Below are positions 1 through 10,187 of a stretch of DNA of 64,000 nucleotides, piece after piece (the stretch's first letter is position 1; each line of letters opens with the position of its first letter). A program made the position numbers and the translations under genes. The notes under the pieces were generated by a model, which was not told where the DNA came from, made no database searches, and saw only the letters and a program-made list of their open reading frames with translations. The stretch comes from Scilla litardierei (Eukaryota; Streptophyta; Magnoliopsida; Asparagales; Asparagaceae): assembly GCA_030789695.1 (NCBI GenBank), contig CM061132.1, positions 156,656,817-156,720,816 on the forward strand, read 5' to 3'.

Positions 1-477
1 CCATGTAAACTCACACCATGGTTGAGATGAAAACGGGCTGGTTTGGACGGGGCCGTGGCTAGGCCCCGGCACCTCACCAAAATATTTCGGCCCAAAAATC
101 CGGCCCCTACCAAGGAGACCAAACAAGACAAAATTAAGTGATTTTCGTATTCGATTTCGCACCATTCATTCAAGAATCAATTAAACAATTAGAAATCAAA
201 ATCAAAATTTGATGATGCTGCGGCAAAGGGAACAAGACATGCACAATCAAGAGAAATGACCGTCCATTCAAATAATGGATAAAGACACGGGAAGAATGAA
301 AGCTAAAATCACCGCAAGGATTTCGATCATTAATCAATAACAGAGATGGACTTAAAATTAACGCAGTAAATCAATATTTTGAGCAAATAATCGAGAAGAT
401 TCAAATCAATAGAACCGATCAACCAATTGCATCAAAACAAGAATGAGGAAACACAAATCCAGAGCTGATTAGATTAC

Positions 478-660
478 CTGATAACAAAAGGAGTTGAAGC
501 GAATAGAAAGGGATGATTTTTTTGAATTGCTAGGATTTTGACGGTTGATTTCGTGAAAATGGATAAAGTTTGGAGACAGAGAGAAGTGGGTGAAAGATAC
601 GGAGGGACTCAGAGGGGAATGGGGACAAAATGGGGAGATTGGCGGATTACTAGGGTTTTT
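478..660 (-). other. Putative 5' leader exon of a minus-strand host gene
   Basis: Read on the minus strand, this is a CT-rich leader (runs such as CTTCTCTCTGTCTCC) ending in a strong splice donor, ATCAG|GTAATC, with the exon edge at 478. No long ORF lies in it, so it would be a non-coding first exon with an intron running towards position 1. Just upstream are a telo-box AAACCCTA (about 650-657) and site-II-like GGGCTT/TGGGCT motifs near 710-725. These motifs are typical of plant housekeeping and ribosomal-protein promoters. The coding part would lie left of the window, so the product cannot be named. Positions 1-477 show no ORF of note and fit an intron. Confidence 0.35.
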
Positions 661-1033
661 TTTGGTTCCCCGCCCCCGCTTCTAAATAATTTATTTTTAT
701 TTTTGTTCATTTGGGCTTTGGGTCAGTAATTTCGCGCGGGCTTGGATGGTTGGATAGTTGGTGGTAGGGGTACGAATCCAATAAATCTCTTGCGTTGTGC
801 GCAATGATTGATTAACCAGAGCGGGCCGTGCCTAAATTTTCCATAGTCCGAGGCATGTTTGGTCTTGGCAAATTGAAACCTATAATTTTGTATGGGCCTT
901 ATTTAAAGCCCCAACCAGTCCAATTTTTTCCCGGGTGTATGATTTTTGCTTAAGAAAATTATTAGGTTATGCCTTCAATGATGATAATGTATGATTGTTT
1001 TCGATTTATAACAAACAGTTTCAATTTTGCAAC
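661..1033. other. Intergenic, promoter side of the leader exon
   Basis: This stretch has no ORF. It holds the GGGCTT-type motifs noted for the leader exon and then unremarkable AT-rich DNA, ending in GCAAC, the left target-site copy of the solo LTR that follows. Confidence 0.5.
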
Positions 1034-1910
1034 TGTTTACGGACGTTTTCTCACCACTGCTCGTTGACCGTCAGATGTGTGGTCAATGTGGTCAAGGGGC
1101 CGGTTTGGGGGTCCTTTGGGTTCGCCGAGTTCGCTTGTGCTCGGCGTGGGAGAGCTGAGGGGAAGCCTCGGCTCGGTGATTCGCGCTCGGCCTCGGTCGT
1201 ATCCGCGTCGAGGGGTAGCCTCGGCGCCTTGCAATTGAGTCGGTGCTTGATCAGTCGTCCTCCTAGCGACTGCGTCGATGATGGCCGACCGACGCCGAGG
1301 GGTAGCCTCTGCGTCTCGGATGTCTTCTTCCTGGACAGATGAAGAAACTCGTCAGGGAGGCCGGACCTAGGTTCCGGCCAAAGCCCCTCCGATGCCTAAG
1401 TCAGATTAGAATCTGAAAGGATACTCGGCGGGGGAGATCCGGCTTGTGAAGAAGCTGGAACGTCGACCCAGGCGGCGCGAGTATTGGGGGAGGGAGGAAA
1501 TGGTATGGCGAAAGCCTAGGTCGTTGATGGAGTACCTCTGTTTGGGTTACCTGAGTTTTTCCTCCGCTTGCTTCGTCGTCCTGGCCTCCCCCTTATAGGG
1601 TTCTTCCTGATTGCCCCACGTCCTGCCTCCTTTCTCGTCCCCACAATCCGCCTCCGCCTCCTCCCCTTCGTGCGACGTGGTGAGGTGGCCCATTAACGGG
1701 TCGTTAATGGCCATCATGGGATCGCGGATTAGGGGGGCGGTTAATCCGGCCGTATGGGGGCCGGTCGGGTGTACCCGAGGGCGAGGTGGTTGGGCCTTCC
1801 GCTCCGTCTGTGGGCCTCCTTTGGGAGGGCCCGTCTTCTCTAGCGGGCTTCTCCTTTGAGATTGGGCCGTGGGCCGTTGTGCTTTGGGCTCGCTGACATT
1901 AATAGTAACA
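1034..1910 (-). mobile_element. Solo LTR, Gypsy-like, with 5-bp TSD GCAAC
   Basis: The 877-bp GC-rich block begins TGTTTACGG and ends AGTAACA, so it is TG...CA, and is flanked on both sides by GCAAC (1029-1033 and 1911-1915). On the minus strand it starts TGTTACTATTAATG and ends GAGAAAACGTCCGTAAACA. That end closely matches the sequence just before a PBS-like site at 23223, which sets the orientation and ties this LTR to the Gypsy family seen there. A TATA-like CCCTATAAGG lies on the minus strand near 1590-1600. ORFs in both frames here are by-products of high GC. The perfect TSD with no internal region means LTR-LTR recombination removed the element body. Confidence 0.85.
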
Positions 1911-1915
1911 GCAAC

Positions 1916-2405
1916 TTTATAGTTTAATTGCAAAATAATGATTCTTATGTCGGAAGATATTTAAAATTGGTAGGAAAGGGTCATGCTAATATTGTAGGAT
2001 GTATTGTTATGGGCTAGATGGATAAAACCCAGCCAGCATCAACTTACTCTTTCATTGTGTCATCTTGTAATTTTGCTTATTTAGATATGCTTAGTGAAGT
2101 TAATTAGATCCTACGTTTTTGTTAAATCATCGAGTTTAGATGGTTTAATGCAATATTCATGCTTAATCTTTAACCATGGGATTGTAAAATTCATTACATG
2201 TATCCCCCTCCCCCTCCATGGGATTGTATATTTTTTTGCCTTGATCTTTAACCAACTGAGATGATGATGATGAACGATTCTTGCTTAAATAAATTAAGTT
2301 TATATTTCCAATAATGACATATACTCAGTTGATGGATTTACCGTATGAGGAACAACTTACTTATTTAGTATTCTACCATTAAGAAATAATTAATGTATTT
2401 TAACA
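1916..2405 (-). mobile_element. Copia 3' LTR region (left boundary not found)
   Basis: On the minus strand the Copia RNase H remnant ends at a stop (2419-2421), followed by a purine-rich GAGTTTGAGGAAGGATG and then TGTTAAAATAC. This is the usual polypurine tract to 3' LTR transition of plant Copia elements. The LTR would begin at 2405 and run left; its far end and TSD were not identified. The solo LTR at 1034-1910 may have landed inside or beside it. Confidence 0.45.
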
Positions 2406-2418
2406 TCCTTCCTCAAAC

Positions 2419-2644
2419 TCATGATGCTGCTGTAAGGAGCTTAGAGAGTTTGCCAAATAGACAATGGAAGCGTGAAGCTGAATGCGACTTCATAAATAGA
2501 TCGACGTACAATCTACATTAAAGAAGAAACAAACAGTAACATGATAGTGCCCTACTGATAATGTATCGAGTGACATGACAATCAATCTCCATATGTTTAG
2601 TACGCTCATGAGATATCGAATTGCGAACAATCTAAATAGCACTC
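2419..2644 (-). pseudogene. Copia RNase H, C-terminal piece
   Basis: The minus-strand frame ending at the stop 2419-2421 carries SISHERTKHMEIDCHVTR, the conserved HERTKHIEIDCHFVR block of Ty1/copia RNase H. It continues to a TKS/SKL-type C-terminus (FMKSHSASRFHCLFGKLS). An in-frame TAG follows the SAI codons, so it is dead. The frame stops abruptly at 2644, where an insertion begins, and the matching upstream part resumes at 3425. Confidence 0.75.
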
Positions 2645-3424
2645 TGTTACACCCATGGGCCGGTCGAAAGTTAGAGGCGCCCAGCTTAGCAGATGAAGCC
2701 CACCAGGCCCAGCCCAAGAGTCATCGATTGACTCAGTCAGGGCCCATCAGCTATCCTCCCGTTACGCTCTCACCCAACGGACGTGGGATTAATATCCCCT
2801 CCTAAATAGGCGGACGTGGCCGACAATTACCCCAACTTAATAGGGGAGATCGTAGCGTCTTAATTGGTGACCGTTGGACTCCTAATGTCACTAAGCTACC
2901 CCTAATCGTCTATAAATAGGTGATTAGCAGACAGAGAAAAGGTACGAGCTGTCATATACTTTTACTCCTGCAATTCACTTATATCTCTTCTTCCATATTT
3001 ATTTGTGGTGTCTGCTTTGAGACGTATCTCTGTGACACGATCTCAACAGCCTCAAGCCAAGCTTACAGTTCCCTTCTAACTTAAGCATCGGAGGGGATTT
3101 GGGTCGGATCTGGGTTCCGACCCCACCGACGCTGTTCTGTGGTGCAGGACCTTGATAGGCTCGACTTACCTGAAGATACGACCCTTTAATCGATAGGACG
3201 CCTGATCATCCTACTCAACCTCAAGGTCGTTCGGCTTCCCATATCATCTCCTGGAAGTCCAACGACCCTCCAGAAGATTGAACGAGCTTCCCCGACCTTC
3301 CACCAACTATCAGTAGCCCTGGTTCCACGCACCAAGGGTCCCATTCTTCTAGGTGACGAGACTCTGACCCGGCGTCAGAGTGCACGTCGGACTTCTTAGT
3401 GCTATGTCGTTTTAGTCCATAATA
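2645..3424 (+). mobile_element. LTR-like insertion (about 780 bp) inside Copia RNase H
   Basis: The segment begins TGTTACACCC and holds a TATA box (CTATAAATAGG, 2910-2920) and a CTTAAGCATCGGAGG motif. A close relative of that motif (CTTAGGCATCGGAG) also occurs in the Gypsy LTR at 53.3 kb. It separates the two halves of one Copia RNase H frame exactly. Flanks are CACTC (2640-2644) and GACTC (3425-3429), a 4-of-5 match. The ancestral codon order shows CACTC is the original, so the right copy has mutated. The right end reads ATA rather than CA, so the element is worn or slightly truncated. Most likely it is a solo LTR of a Tat-like Gypsy family. Confidence 0.55.
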
Positions 3425-3690
3425 GACTCTTATTGTCACAATATAATGGAGTAGGGTGATGAATAGAAGTAACCAACATAAACATATTATCTTACAGGTA
3501 GTAGGAGCCATGGGATCATACTCTGCCCTTGTGAAAGATTTAGAAACGATATCTTACTTCTTGCTTTTTGAAGAAATTAGAGAATCACATTAAAGTTGAA
3601 ATATCCAATGGTAAACTTACCATCTATAGGATCACCAGCCCAATCAACATCAAAATACGCGCATAACTTTAAAGATGACGAAAAATGGAG
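3425..3690 (-). pseudogene. Copia RNase H, N-terminal piece
   Basis: Minus-strand frames give SSSLKLCAYFDVDWAGDP (consensus YSDADWAGDP), then after frameshifts AEYDPMAPTTCKIICLCWLL (consensus AEYRAMASTTCEIIWLRWLL) and YCDNKS. These are consecutive blocks of Ty1/copia RNase H. At least two frame changes are needed to read it. It joins the piece at 2419-2644 across the insertion. No convincing RT lies upstream in 3700-3900. Confidence 0.7.
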
Positions 3691-3904
3691 AAAACCCGCT
3701 GAAAATAAGTGCCATGAATTTTGCCAATTTACAACTATTTCAATCAAAAATATCATGGGTTTTAAATTTCCTAATGCTCCTGATGAAGCTAAAAACATAA
3801 ATGGGATGTTCAAACAAGATCAAGGTGCCATAAATAAAAGTTAGAAGACGAACGACTCAAACAAAAAGATGGCAAATCAACAGTAGAGCCTGCAAGCTAT
3901 GTTA

Positions 3905-4741
3905 ACTTGAGCTCATCCAACCCATATAGTCCCCTTTTCCAACGACACGGCCAAATCAGCTTCTGGGATTACGGGTCGTGCACAACAATTCGAAGAGGAA
4001 AAGAGACTAAGTATCCATATTCATTGACTAACAGAAACAAGACTCAATGTAAGATTTGGAGGATACCTGGTCTCTTTTGTTGGATCCTGTCAAAACAGCG
4101 TTGTTAGGATCGAAATAAAGTAGAGACTTACGTTTGCGTATGCGGCACGGTAATCTCTGAACTTTGCCCTCGGATTCGCCACAACGGTCGATACTTCGTC
4201 ACGGAGGATCGAAGCAGAGTTTCACCGCCTAAATCTCTAACTAGAAGAGGATTTTAATGGAAGGGAGAAGAAGAACATAAGGATGCCTTATGCAAACTTA
4301 TGGCATGGAAAGTGTGGAATGAATGCCTTACCCTTGGGTCCTATTTATAGGCTTTAGGGGCGGTTATTGTAGGAAATAACCAATTATAAGCTTATTAGCC
4401 TATATTAGCACATTCATTTATCCTCTTCTTCATTCACTTATCAAGTGCCTTTATGCACTTATAAAGTGACTTTTTCCACTTATCGAGTGGCTTTTTCCAC
4501 TTATCGAGTGGTCCTTTTCACATGAGAAAAGGTTCCCTTCGTGCACGCCTTCGTGCATGCGACATCTGAGGTCCGTATACCCTCATACATCCCCTCATGG
4601 GTGTATTCATGTCGTCCATATCCAACATCTTTTTCCTCTTCCAATTGTTATGTGCAGAACTTGCAATCCCAGAAGCTGATTGTGATATGCCATATGAAAT
4701 GAGGACTTTATGTTTTGGATGAGCTCAAGGTACTAGATTCA
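3905..4741. repeat. Inverted repeat (~105-bp arms) flanking an LTR
   Basis: The left arm at about 3905-4012 (+) and right arm at about 4638-4741 (-) share TTGAGCTCATCCAA, CAGCTTCTGGGATT and a purine tract (GAAGAGGAAAA), with point differences between. They look like two copies of the same element's 3' internal end in opposite orientation, one on each side of the LTR at 4102-4627. Confidence 0.5.
4102..4627 (-). mobile_element. LTR (526 bp), probably Copia, TG...CA
   Basis: It runs from TGTTAGGATCG to CATATCCAACA, with short inverted ends (TGTTRGGAT). A TATA-like CCTATAAATAGG sits on the minus strand near 4340-4352. On the minus strand it is preceded by a polypurine tract, GGAAGAGGAAAAAGA (4628-4642), as expected for a 3' LTR. 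No TSD was found. Three short direct repeats CACTTATCGAGTGG/CACTTATAAAGTGA lie at about 4455-4515. Confidence 0.5.
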
Positions 4742-5684
4742 CAGGTTACCATGTTGGGTTGTTATCATTTAGTTTGAGTCGTTATTCCTCTGAATTTTAT
4801 TTATGACATTTTTGTAACGACCCGCTCTCATGGGACCATTACTTATTTGATTTCATTTGCAGGTCTGCAGATCATCAGTGAAAACAATATAGCCACGATG
4901 CAGAGATGTACAAAAATACTCAAACCAGCGTACATTTTATCATTACAATCCATACAGAACGAACATCGCAAAACAACACTCTCACACTGAATTCATGAAA
5001 GGAAATACTGAAAAGAATTACATATGAAGGCAGGTCACTCACTCACACAATTCTACGTCTAAAAGTCAGCAGTCTCAAGGTCGAACTCTGGCTCTGCAAA
5101 TTCAGGAGCACCTACGTCAACCTTGTGGCGTCTGACAGTGCTACGAAGATGGAGCCGTATGTAAGTCACAACAATTCTAGCATTAGAAATAGAGTAGTGC
5201 AAAAATATGGAACAGGCAATGGTAAATAATTAAAGATGATCATGCAAGTGCAGCACGTAAGGTAAGAGCAGACATGCATGCAAGTGCGATAAGCAACATA
5301 AAAGGTGACTGTACAAGTGCGAAAAGTACGTACAAGAGTAACAACTGTGGTATGGTATAAGTGATATAGTAGTAACAACATTTTAAACAGCATGCAGTGT
5401 GATAACAATAGTAAAACAAGCAGGTAGATGCAGTAGCAATAAAAGGACATGCACGCATTAGTAAAACTAGAAACTACGTGACTCAAATAGGAAAGTATGG
5501 TGTGCGACCAATGAGATCATCTCTTGCCACGAGGGCGCTCACCCGGGCGGATCTCACTTCACTTTAGGCGGTACAGTTCATTTTAGACAGTCGGTACGGT
5601 ACGGTGCAATATGTAGATGGCTCGCGGTCGCTCCCATACTTTCTCTAATATAAGTTACCCCAAAACCCAATGCAATGTCAATTA
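4742..5684. other. Unassigned repetitive DNA with an LTR-like start
   Basis: No gene is visible. TGTAACGACCCG near 4814 resembles the start of many plant Gypsy LTRs, but no partner or end was found. The block before 5684 (a GGTACGGTACGGTGC run, Ala/Gly-poor AT-rich surroundings) is the target into which the solo LTR at 5685 inserted. ORFs here are short and unlike any family. Confidence 0.3.
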
Positions 5685-7843
5685 TGTAAGGGACCCTGCG
5701 GGGCTACACATACACTAGAGGGGGGTGAATAGTGTAATTGCAAGCAAAGTGCTTAATTAAAAGTTACTAAAATTAAAGCACAAAAAGCAGCGGAAATTAA
5801 ACAGAGTGCTCAACAACAACAATCGCAAACACAGAGATTTTACCCTGGTTTCCCAAAACTTGGGTACATCCAGCCACACCAGTATTCACTATAATCTCAC
5901 AAAGAGAAGTGAATACAAATCCCACAAAGGGATACACTCCCACAAAGAGAGAGACCTCACCAAGAGGATTTTGCCCTACACAAGGACCTAACCAACCCTA
6001 CACAGGGGTCAAACTCCCACCAAGAGAATTGCTAACTCCCACTCAGAGAATTAGGGTTAGCCCTGCACTAGGACACTAAACTCCCACAAAGAGAGTTACT
6101 CCCACAAAGAGAGTTCCTAAGTCCCACAAAGAGACAAACTAATTCCCACAAAGAGAATTAGGGAAAACACAAAAGTGAAACGAAATAACACTTACCGATG
6201 CCTTGATATGGTCTTACCAATGCGATGAAGAAGGCATGCAAGTGAAACTCAAGTGCTTGAGATGATGCTTTGATTGCACTTGATGATCTTTCTCTCTTCT
6301 AGGAATGAATCCTAACACTTCTCATTTGAGTGTATGAAAATGAAGAGAAGAAAGATGATCTCCAAGAAAGGAATGAGATTGAAATCCCTTGGAGAAATTC
6401 CCTAGAGCTTAGATGCTATATCATAAGATTGAAGCTCTAATGAGGGAATGTGGGAGGAGTGGCTTAGAGAAGAGATTAAATGATCTTCTATGAATTCCTA
6501 ACCCTTTCTAGAAGTCTAAATGAACTAAGCCAATCCCAATATATAGGAAGCCAAAGGAACCCATAAACCAGCCAAAACCCCAAAGGGAAGAAATATGCAA
6601 CGGCTAGATTTTGGCAGTTTACGGCAAGAATAGTCGACTGATGATCATTAGACAGTCGACTGATCAACGGCTAGAAAATATCCCAACGGCTATAATCTGA
6701 GCCATGACAGTCGACTGTAGAAGACTACACAGGCGACTGAACAGCAGACAGTCGACTGTATATCCTTCATCAGGCGACTGCATCAGGGATGGACAAGAAA
6801 CAGAGAGCTGCACTCTTTCTCCAGTTTACGCACAGATGACTGATATCAATAATACAGTCGACTGTCTATTAGCCAGGCGACTGTAAACCCTTCATCAGTC
6901 GACTGCTGTATAAGACGGAGAAAAGACAGAGAGAGATGCATATTTCGCACTTACACCTTTCAGACGATTGAAGGCCATTTCACAGGCGACTGTAAATATA
7001 CAGGCGACTGTAAAAACAGCAACAGGCGACTGTCTTGCAACATGGGAAAAACCCCAGAAAATGCAAGAAGCGAACAGGCGACTGTCAACCAATTCACAGG
7101 CGACTGTAAGAGTACATGCGACTGTAAATTGAACATCAGTCGACTGATGCGAAAAGCTCATGATGAGTCAATAGAAAAGTTGACTTGAGCTGTGCATCAC
7201 AGTCAACTGTAGAAGGCTCGACAGGTGACTGGAAATCACCCAGTCGACTGTAAAACCTTCAGCAGGCGACAGCAGGAGAGCCAGAGACTCCAAATGAGTC
7301 TTTGGGCAAGATGAACCTATTGGGTTGGATTCTATGATAATCCTAAGGCTCACTAAGATGGTGAAATGCAAATGCATGAGAGTATGACCATCTATCAAGG
7401 CATTACAATAATCTTAGACTCAAAAAGAGAAATGCAAGTAAATGAAATTACATGGATTACAAATTGCATCTCCTAGAGTCTAAGTCTTCAAGCTCACTAT
7501 GCCTTGATGCTCTCCATCATCTCCAAGCTTTGGCACACCTTGATGAGCTTCCCTTCATCAAGCTTCAAGCTTTGTCATTGCTCCTCTAGATGTCCATCCA
7601 TCATCATGCTCCAAGCTTTGGCTTCATTAGATGATCTTCATGACTTCATCCAAGCTTGAGCACACCATCTCTCTTGGAGGTCTTTAAGATATTCCTTGTA
7701 ATATCCTCCAAGCATTATGGTTTGTCTCATCAACATATAATCATTAAGATAAACCGAGACTAAAACATAAGATTGATTAGTACACTAACATAATGTATTG
7801 ATCATCATCAAAATAACATTAGTCTTGAAACCAAGAACCAACA
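5685..7843 (-). mobile_element. Solo LTR (2.16 kb), SIRE-like Copia, TSD AATTA
   Basis: The block runs from TGTAAGGGACCC to GAACCAACA and is flanked by AATTA at 5680-5684 and 7844-7848. On the minus strand it begins TGTTGGTTCTTGG with a TTTTGATGATGATCAA stretch and ends near CACTATTCACCCCCCTCTAG. Both are trademarks of SIRE-type Copia LTRs. No gag or pol lies inside. It contains short repeats (CTCCCACAAAGAGAG at 5930-6150) and a field of SalI-like GTCGACTG motifs (6630-7268). The perfect TSD with only one LTR indicates recombination to a solo LTR. Confidence 0.85.
6630..7268. repeat. Dispersed AGTCGACTG / GGCGACTG motif field
   Basis: About 17 exact [G/T]CGACTG cores, usually as CAGTCGACTG or CAGGCGACTGTAA, plus degenerate ones, lie at irregular 20-60-bp spacing in 640 bp inside the solo LTR. 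The AGTCGACT core is palindromic. The spacing is too irregular for a simple tandem repeat. Confidence 0.7.
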
Positions 7844-7848
7844 AATTA

Positions 7849-8460
7849 TTCAATCTCTATAGGATAGTCCAGCATTATGTTGTCATTCAATCCCTATTTT
7901 TCAATATGGTATATTAATCTGTCTCCATGTTCCAATACGTCATCTCGTGCAACATTTTATGTGATGATTCAGCACGATATTTCAATGGCAATCAATGACT
8001 AGAATATGACATGCATTAGGTGATGTGAGTGTTTAAGCGTGAGCAATCGTGCAATAAGTGGATCAATCAGGACGTGGTAGGCAAGGGTGAATGAGACAAG
8101 TGAGTTATCATGGTGATGAAAAGGTTGAAGTAACTTATTTAAATATATTTATAATTCAATGGTTGCAAACTGATGATAATTGTGATTCTAACACTGATCC
8201 ATGCATACATTGCCAGTCAGGGTTGGCCAAGCAGGTCACTATCCCCGCAAGCAAGGTGATCCAAACTTTTGGCGCAAACGATCATAGACACCGGGTGATT
8301 CCAATGTTAAGAATAGCAATTATCACATCTGCTCCATAGATTATATTATAGTTAAATCAGGACCACTGATTGACTTACTTACTAGAAAATTTGGTACCCA
8401 TTTTCAAATCGACTGGGCCATAGCAAAACGGATGCTAATAAATTTGAGGATAAAGACAAG
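7849..8460. other. AT-rich DNA without a recognised gene
   Basis: This is the continuation of the target of the 5685-7843 LTR. A short plus ORF (8091-8339) has no recognisable domain. Nothing else is supported until the AGO-like fragment at 8461. Confidence 0.3.
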
Positions 8461-8592
8461 TTCAACAAATATGATGTTGATCCCATGCTTCGAGCATGTG
8501 GTATTTTCATTAGTACGTTGTTTACCCAAGTAGATGGTTGTGTGTTACAACTACCAAAGTTGAAAGTTGGCAATGTCGTATGCTCAAGTTAA
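8461..8592 (+). pseudogene. AGO4-like Argonaute exon fragment
   Basis: The frame reads KYDVDPMLRACGIFIST, then FTQVDGCVLQLPKLKVGN, up to about 8574, and reaches a stop at 8590-8592. This matches the stretch between the PAZ and MID domains of AGO4-clade Argonautes (consensus YDADPMLRSCGISIS...FTQVEGRVLPAPKLKVG). These proteins bind 24-nt siRNAs in RNA-directed DNA methylation. Only about 40 residues survive, and neither PAZ upstream nor PIWI downstream is visible. It is probably a captured or relic gene piece, not a working gene. The surroundings are transposon debris. Confidence 0.55.
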
Positions 8593-8680
8593 TAGGCGTT
8601 TTGAGATTATACGTTCAGTTTCCTATTAAATTAGGTCGCTAGTCGTTTGTTCAGTTCAATAGTCATTCTGAGGCTATTTA

Positions 8681-8944
8681 TAGGGATGAGAATGGGCATG
8701 CCCAAAGCCCGATTGGGATTTCAATTGGGCATGCCACATCATCATCCCTACCAATCCTTCACAAATTCTAGAATCGGGCATGCCCAAAGCCCGATTGGGC
8801 TTTCAATTGGGCATGCCACATCATCATCCCTACCAATCCTTCACAAATTCTAGAAAGAATATGTGAAGGATTGGTAGGGATGATGCTGTGGCATGCCCAG
8901 TTGAAAAACCAATCAGGCTTTGGGCATGCCCATTCGCATCCCCA
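8681..8944. mobile_element. hAT-type MITE with 8-bp TSD GCTATTTA
   Basis: It starts TAGGGATGAGAATGGG and its right end, reversed, is TGGGGATGCGAATGGG, so the terminal inverted repeats match for about 27 bp with two changes. GCTATTTA flanks it perfectly at 8673-8680 and 8945-8952, the 8-bp duplication typical of hAT. The left arm carries an internal direct duplication with an 82-bp period (first copy near 8694, second near 8776). The whole sequence can fold back on itself. It is non-coding and 264 bp long. Confidence 0.9.
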
Positions 8945-8952
8945 GCTATTTA

Positions 8953-9646
8953 TTAAATCATAAGTTCATACTAGTACACTTGCATAACTTCTAAAACTAG
9001 AATTAGAGTGACTTACTGGTTTGAGGATCGTTGAGGTAGGCCAAGGCTAGAGCTAGGGGTGCTCGTGCTCAAGAAACGGCGCCTGCAAACATAAGAAGTT
9101 AATGGTTAAGAGGTATACTATTTCTGTCTATTTACCGAACTCGGTTGTATTTTTATTATAGCTTAAAACTCGTCAAAATACATACTCATAATTTTTAGAT
9201 AGGCTAGAATAGAGTAAAAATAATTTTATATGTTAAGAAATATTTTTCTGAAGCTCATTGATATTTTTAATAATTTTTAAAAGCCTAGAATCAATTAAAA
9301 ACTAATTTTCTAAATTATAAAATATGTATCTTAAACGTCCAATGATTTATTAAGAGGAAACGACACGTCGAAAATCTTCAAATAAGCTAACAAAACGAGC
9401 GTCTCGTTTAGTACTGAAATATATAAATTTTTCATATATCAGTTTACGTGAAAAGTTTAAGATATTAATTTTTAAATGAAAATATCGTAATTAGATTTAA
9501 ACTTTAAAATTTTTTTGAGAAAAATATACTCGCCTGATCGTGATGATATTACAGTCAATGTGTCCGGGACGTCACAGTGGATTTTCTGGACCTTGTCTGG
9601 TATTTTACTGAGGCCTATATGATTTATTATGAATTTTAATCTAATT
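8953..9646. other. AT-rich, possible Gypsy LTR on minus strand
   Basis: No ORF of note. On the minus strand TGTGACGTCCCGG (near 9576) resembles the start of Tekay/Del-type Gypsy LTRs, running left through AT-rich DNA. No end or TSD was found. Confidence 0.25.
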
Positions 9647-10146
9647 NNNNNNNNNNNNNNNNNNNNNNNNNNNNNNNNNNNNNNNNNNNNNNNNNNNNNN
9701 NNNNNNNNNNNNNNNNNNNNNNNNNNNNNNNNNNNNNNNNNNNNNNNNNNNNNNNNNNNNNNNNNNNNNNNNNNNNNNNNNNNNNNNNNNNNNNNNNNNN
9801 NNNNNNNNNNNNNNNNNNNNNNNNNNNNNNNNNNNNNNNNNNNNNNNNNNNNNNNNNNNNNNNNNNNNNNNNNNNNNNNNNNNNNNNNNNNNNNNNNNNN
9901 NNNNNNNNNNNNNNNNNNNNNNNNNNNNNNNNNNNNNNNNNNNNNNNNNNNNNNNNNNNNNNNNNNNNNNNNNNNNNNNNNNNNNNNNNNNNNNNNNNNN
10001 NNNNNNNNNNNNNNNNNNNNNNNNNNNNNNNNNNNNNNNNNNNNNNNNNNNNNNNNNNNNNNNNNNNNNNNNNNNNNNNNNNNNNNNNNNNNNNNNNNNN
10101 NNNNNNNNNNNNNNNNNNNNNNNNNNNNNNNNNNNNNNNNNNNNNN
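9647..10146. other. Assembly gap, 500 N
   Basis: Exactly 500 undetermined bases, the size of a placeholder scaffold gap, so the true length is unknown. It hides whatever lies downstream of the minus-strand exon that begins at 10742. Confidence 0.99.
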
Positions 10147-10187
10147 AGAAGGGGAAGCAAAATTCGGAATGCACATTGGCAACGAAC

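Noticed and set aside
5166..5486. Cys/Tyr/Leu-rich minus ORF of 106 codons
   Set aside because: Low-complexity composition, no motif, and no start context; it lies in probable LTR DNA.
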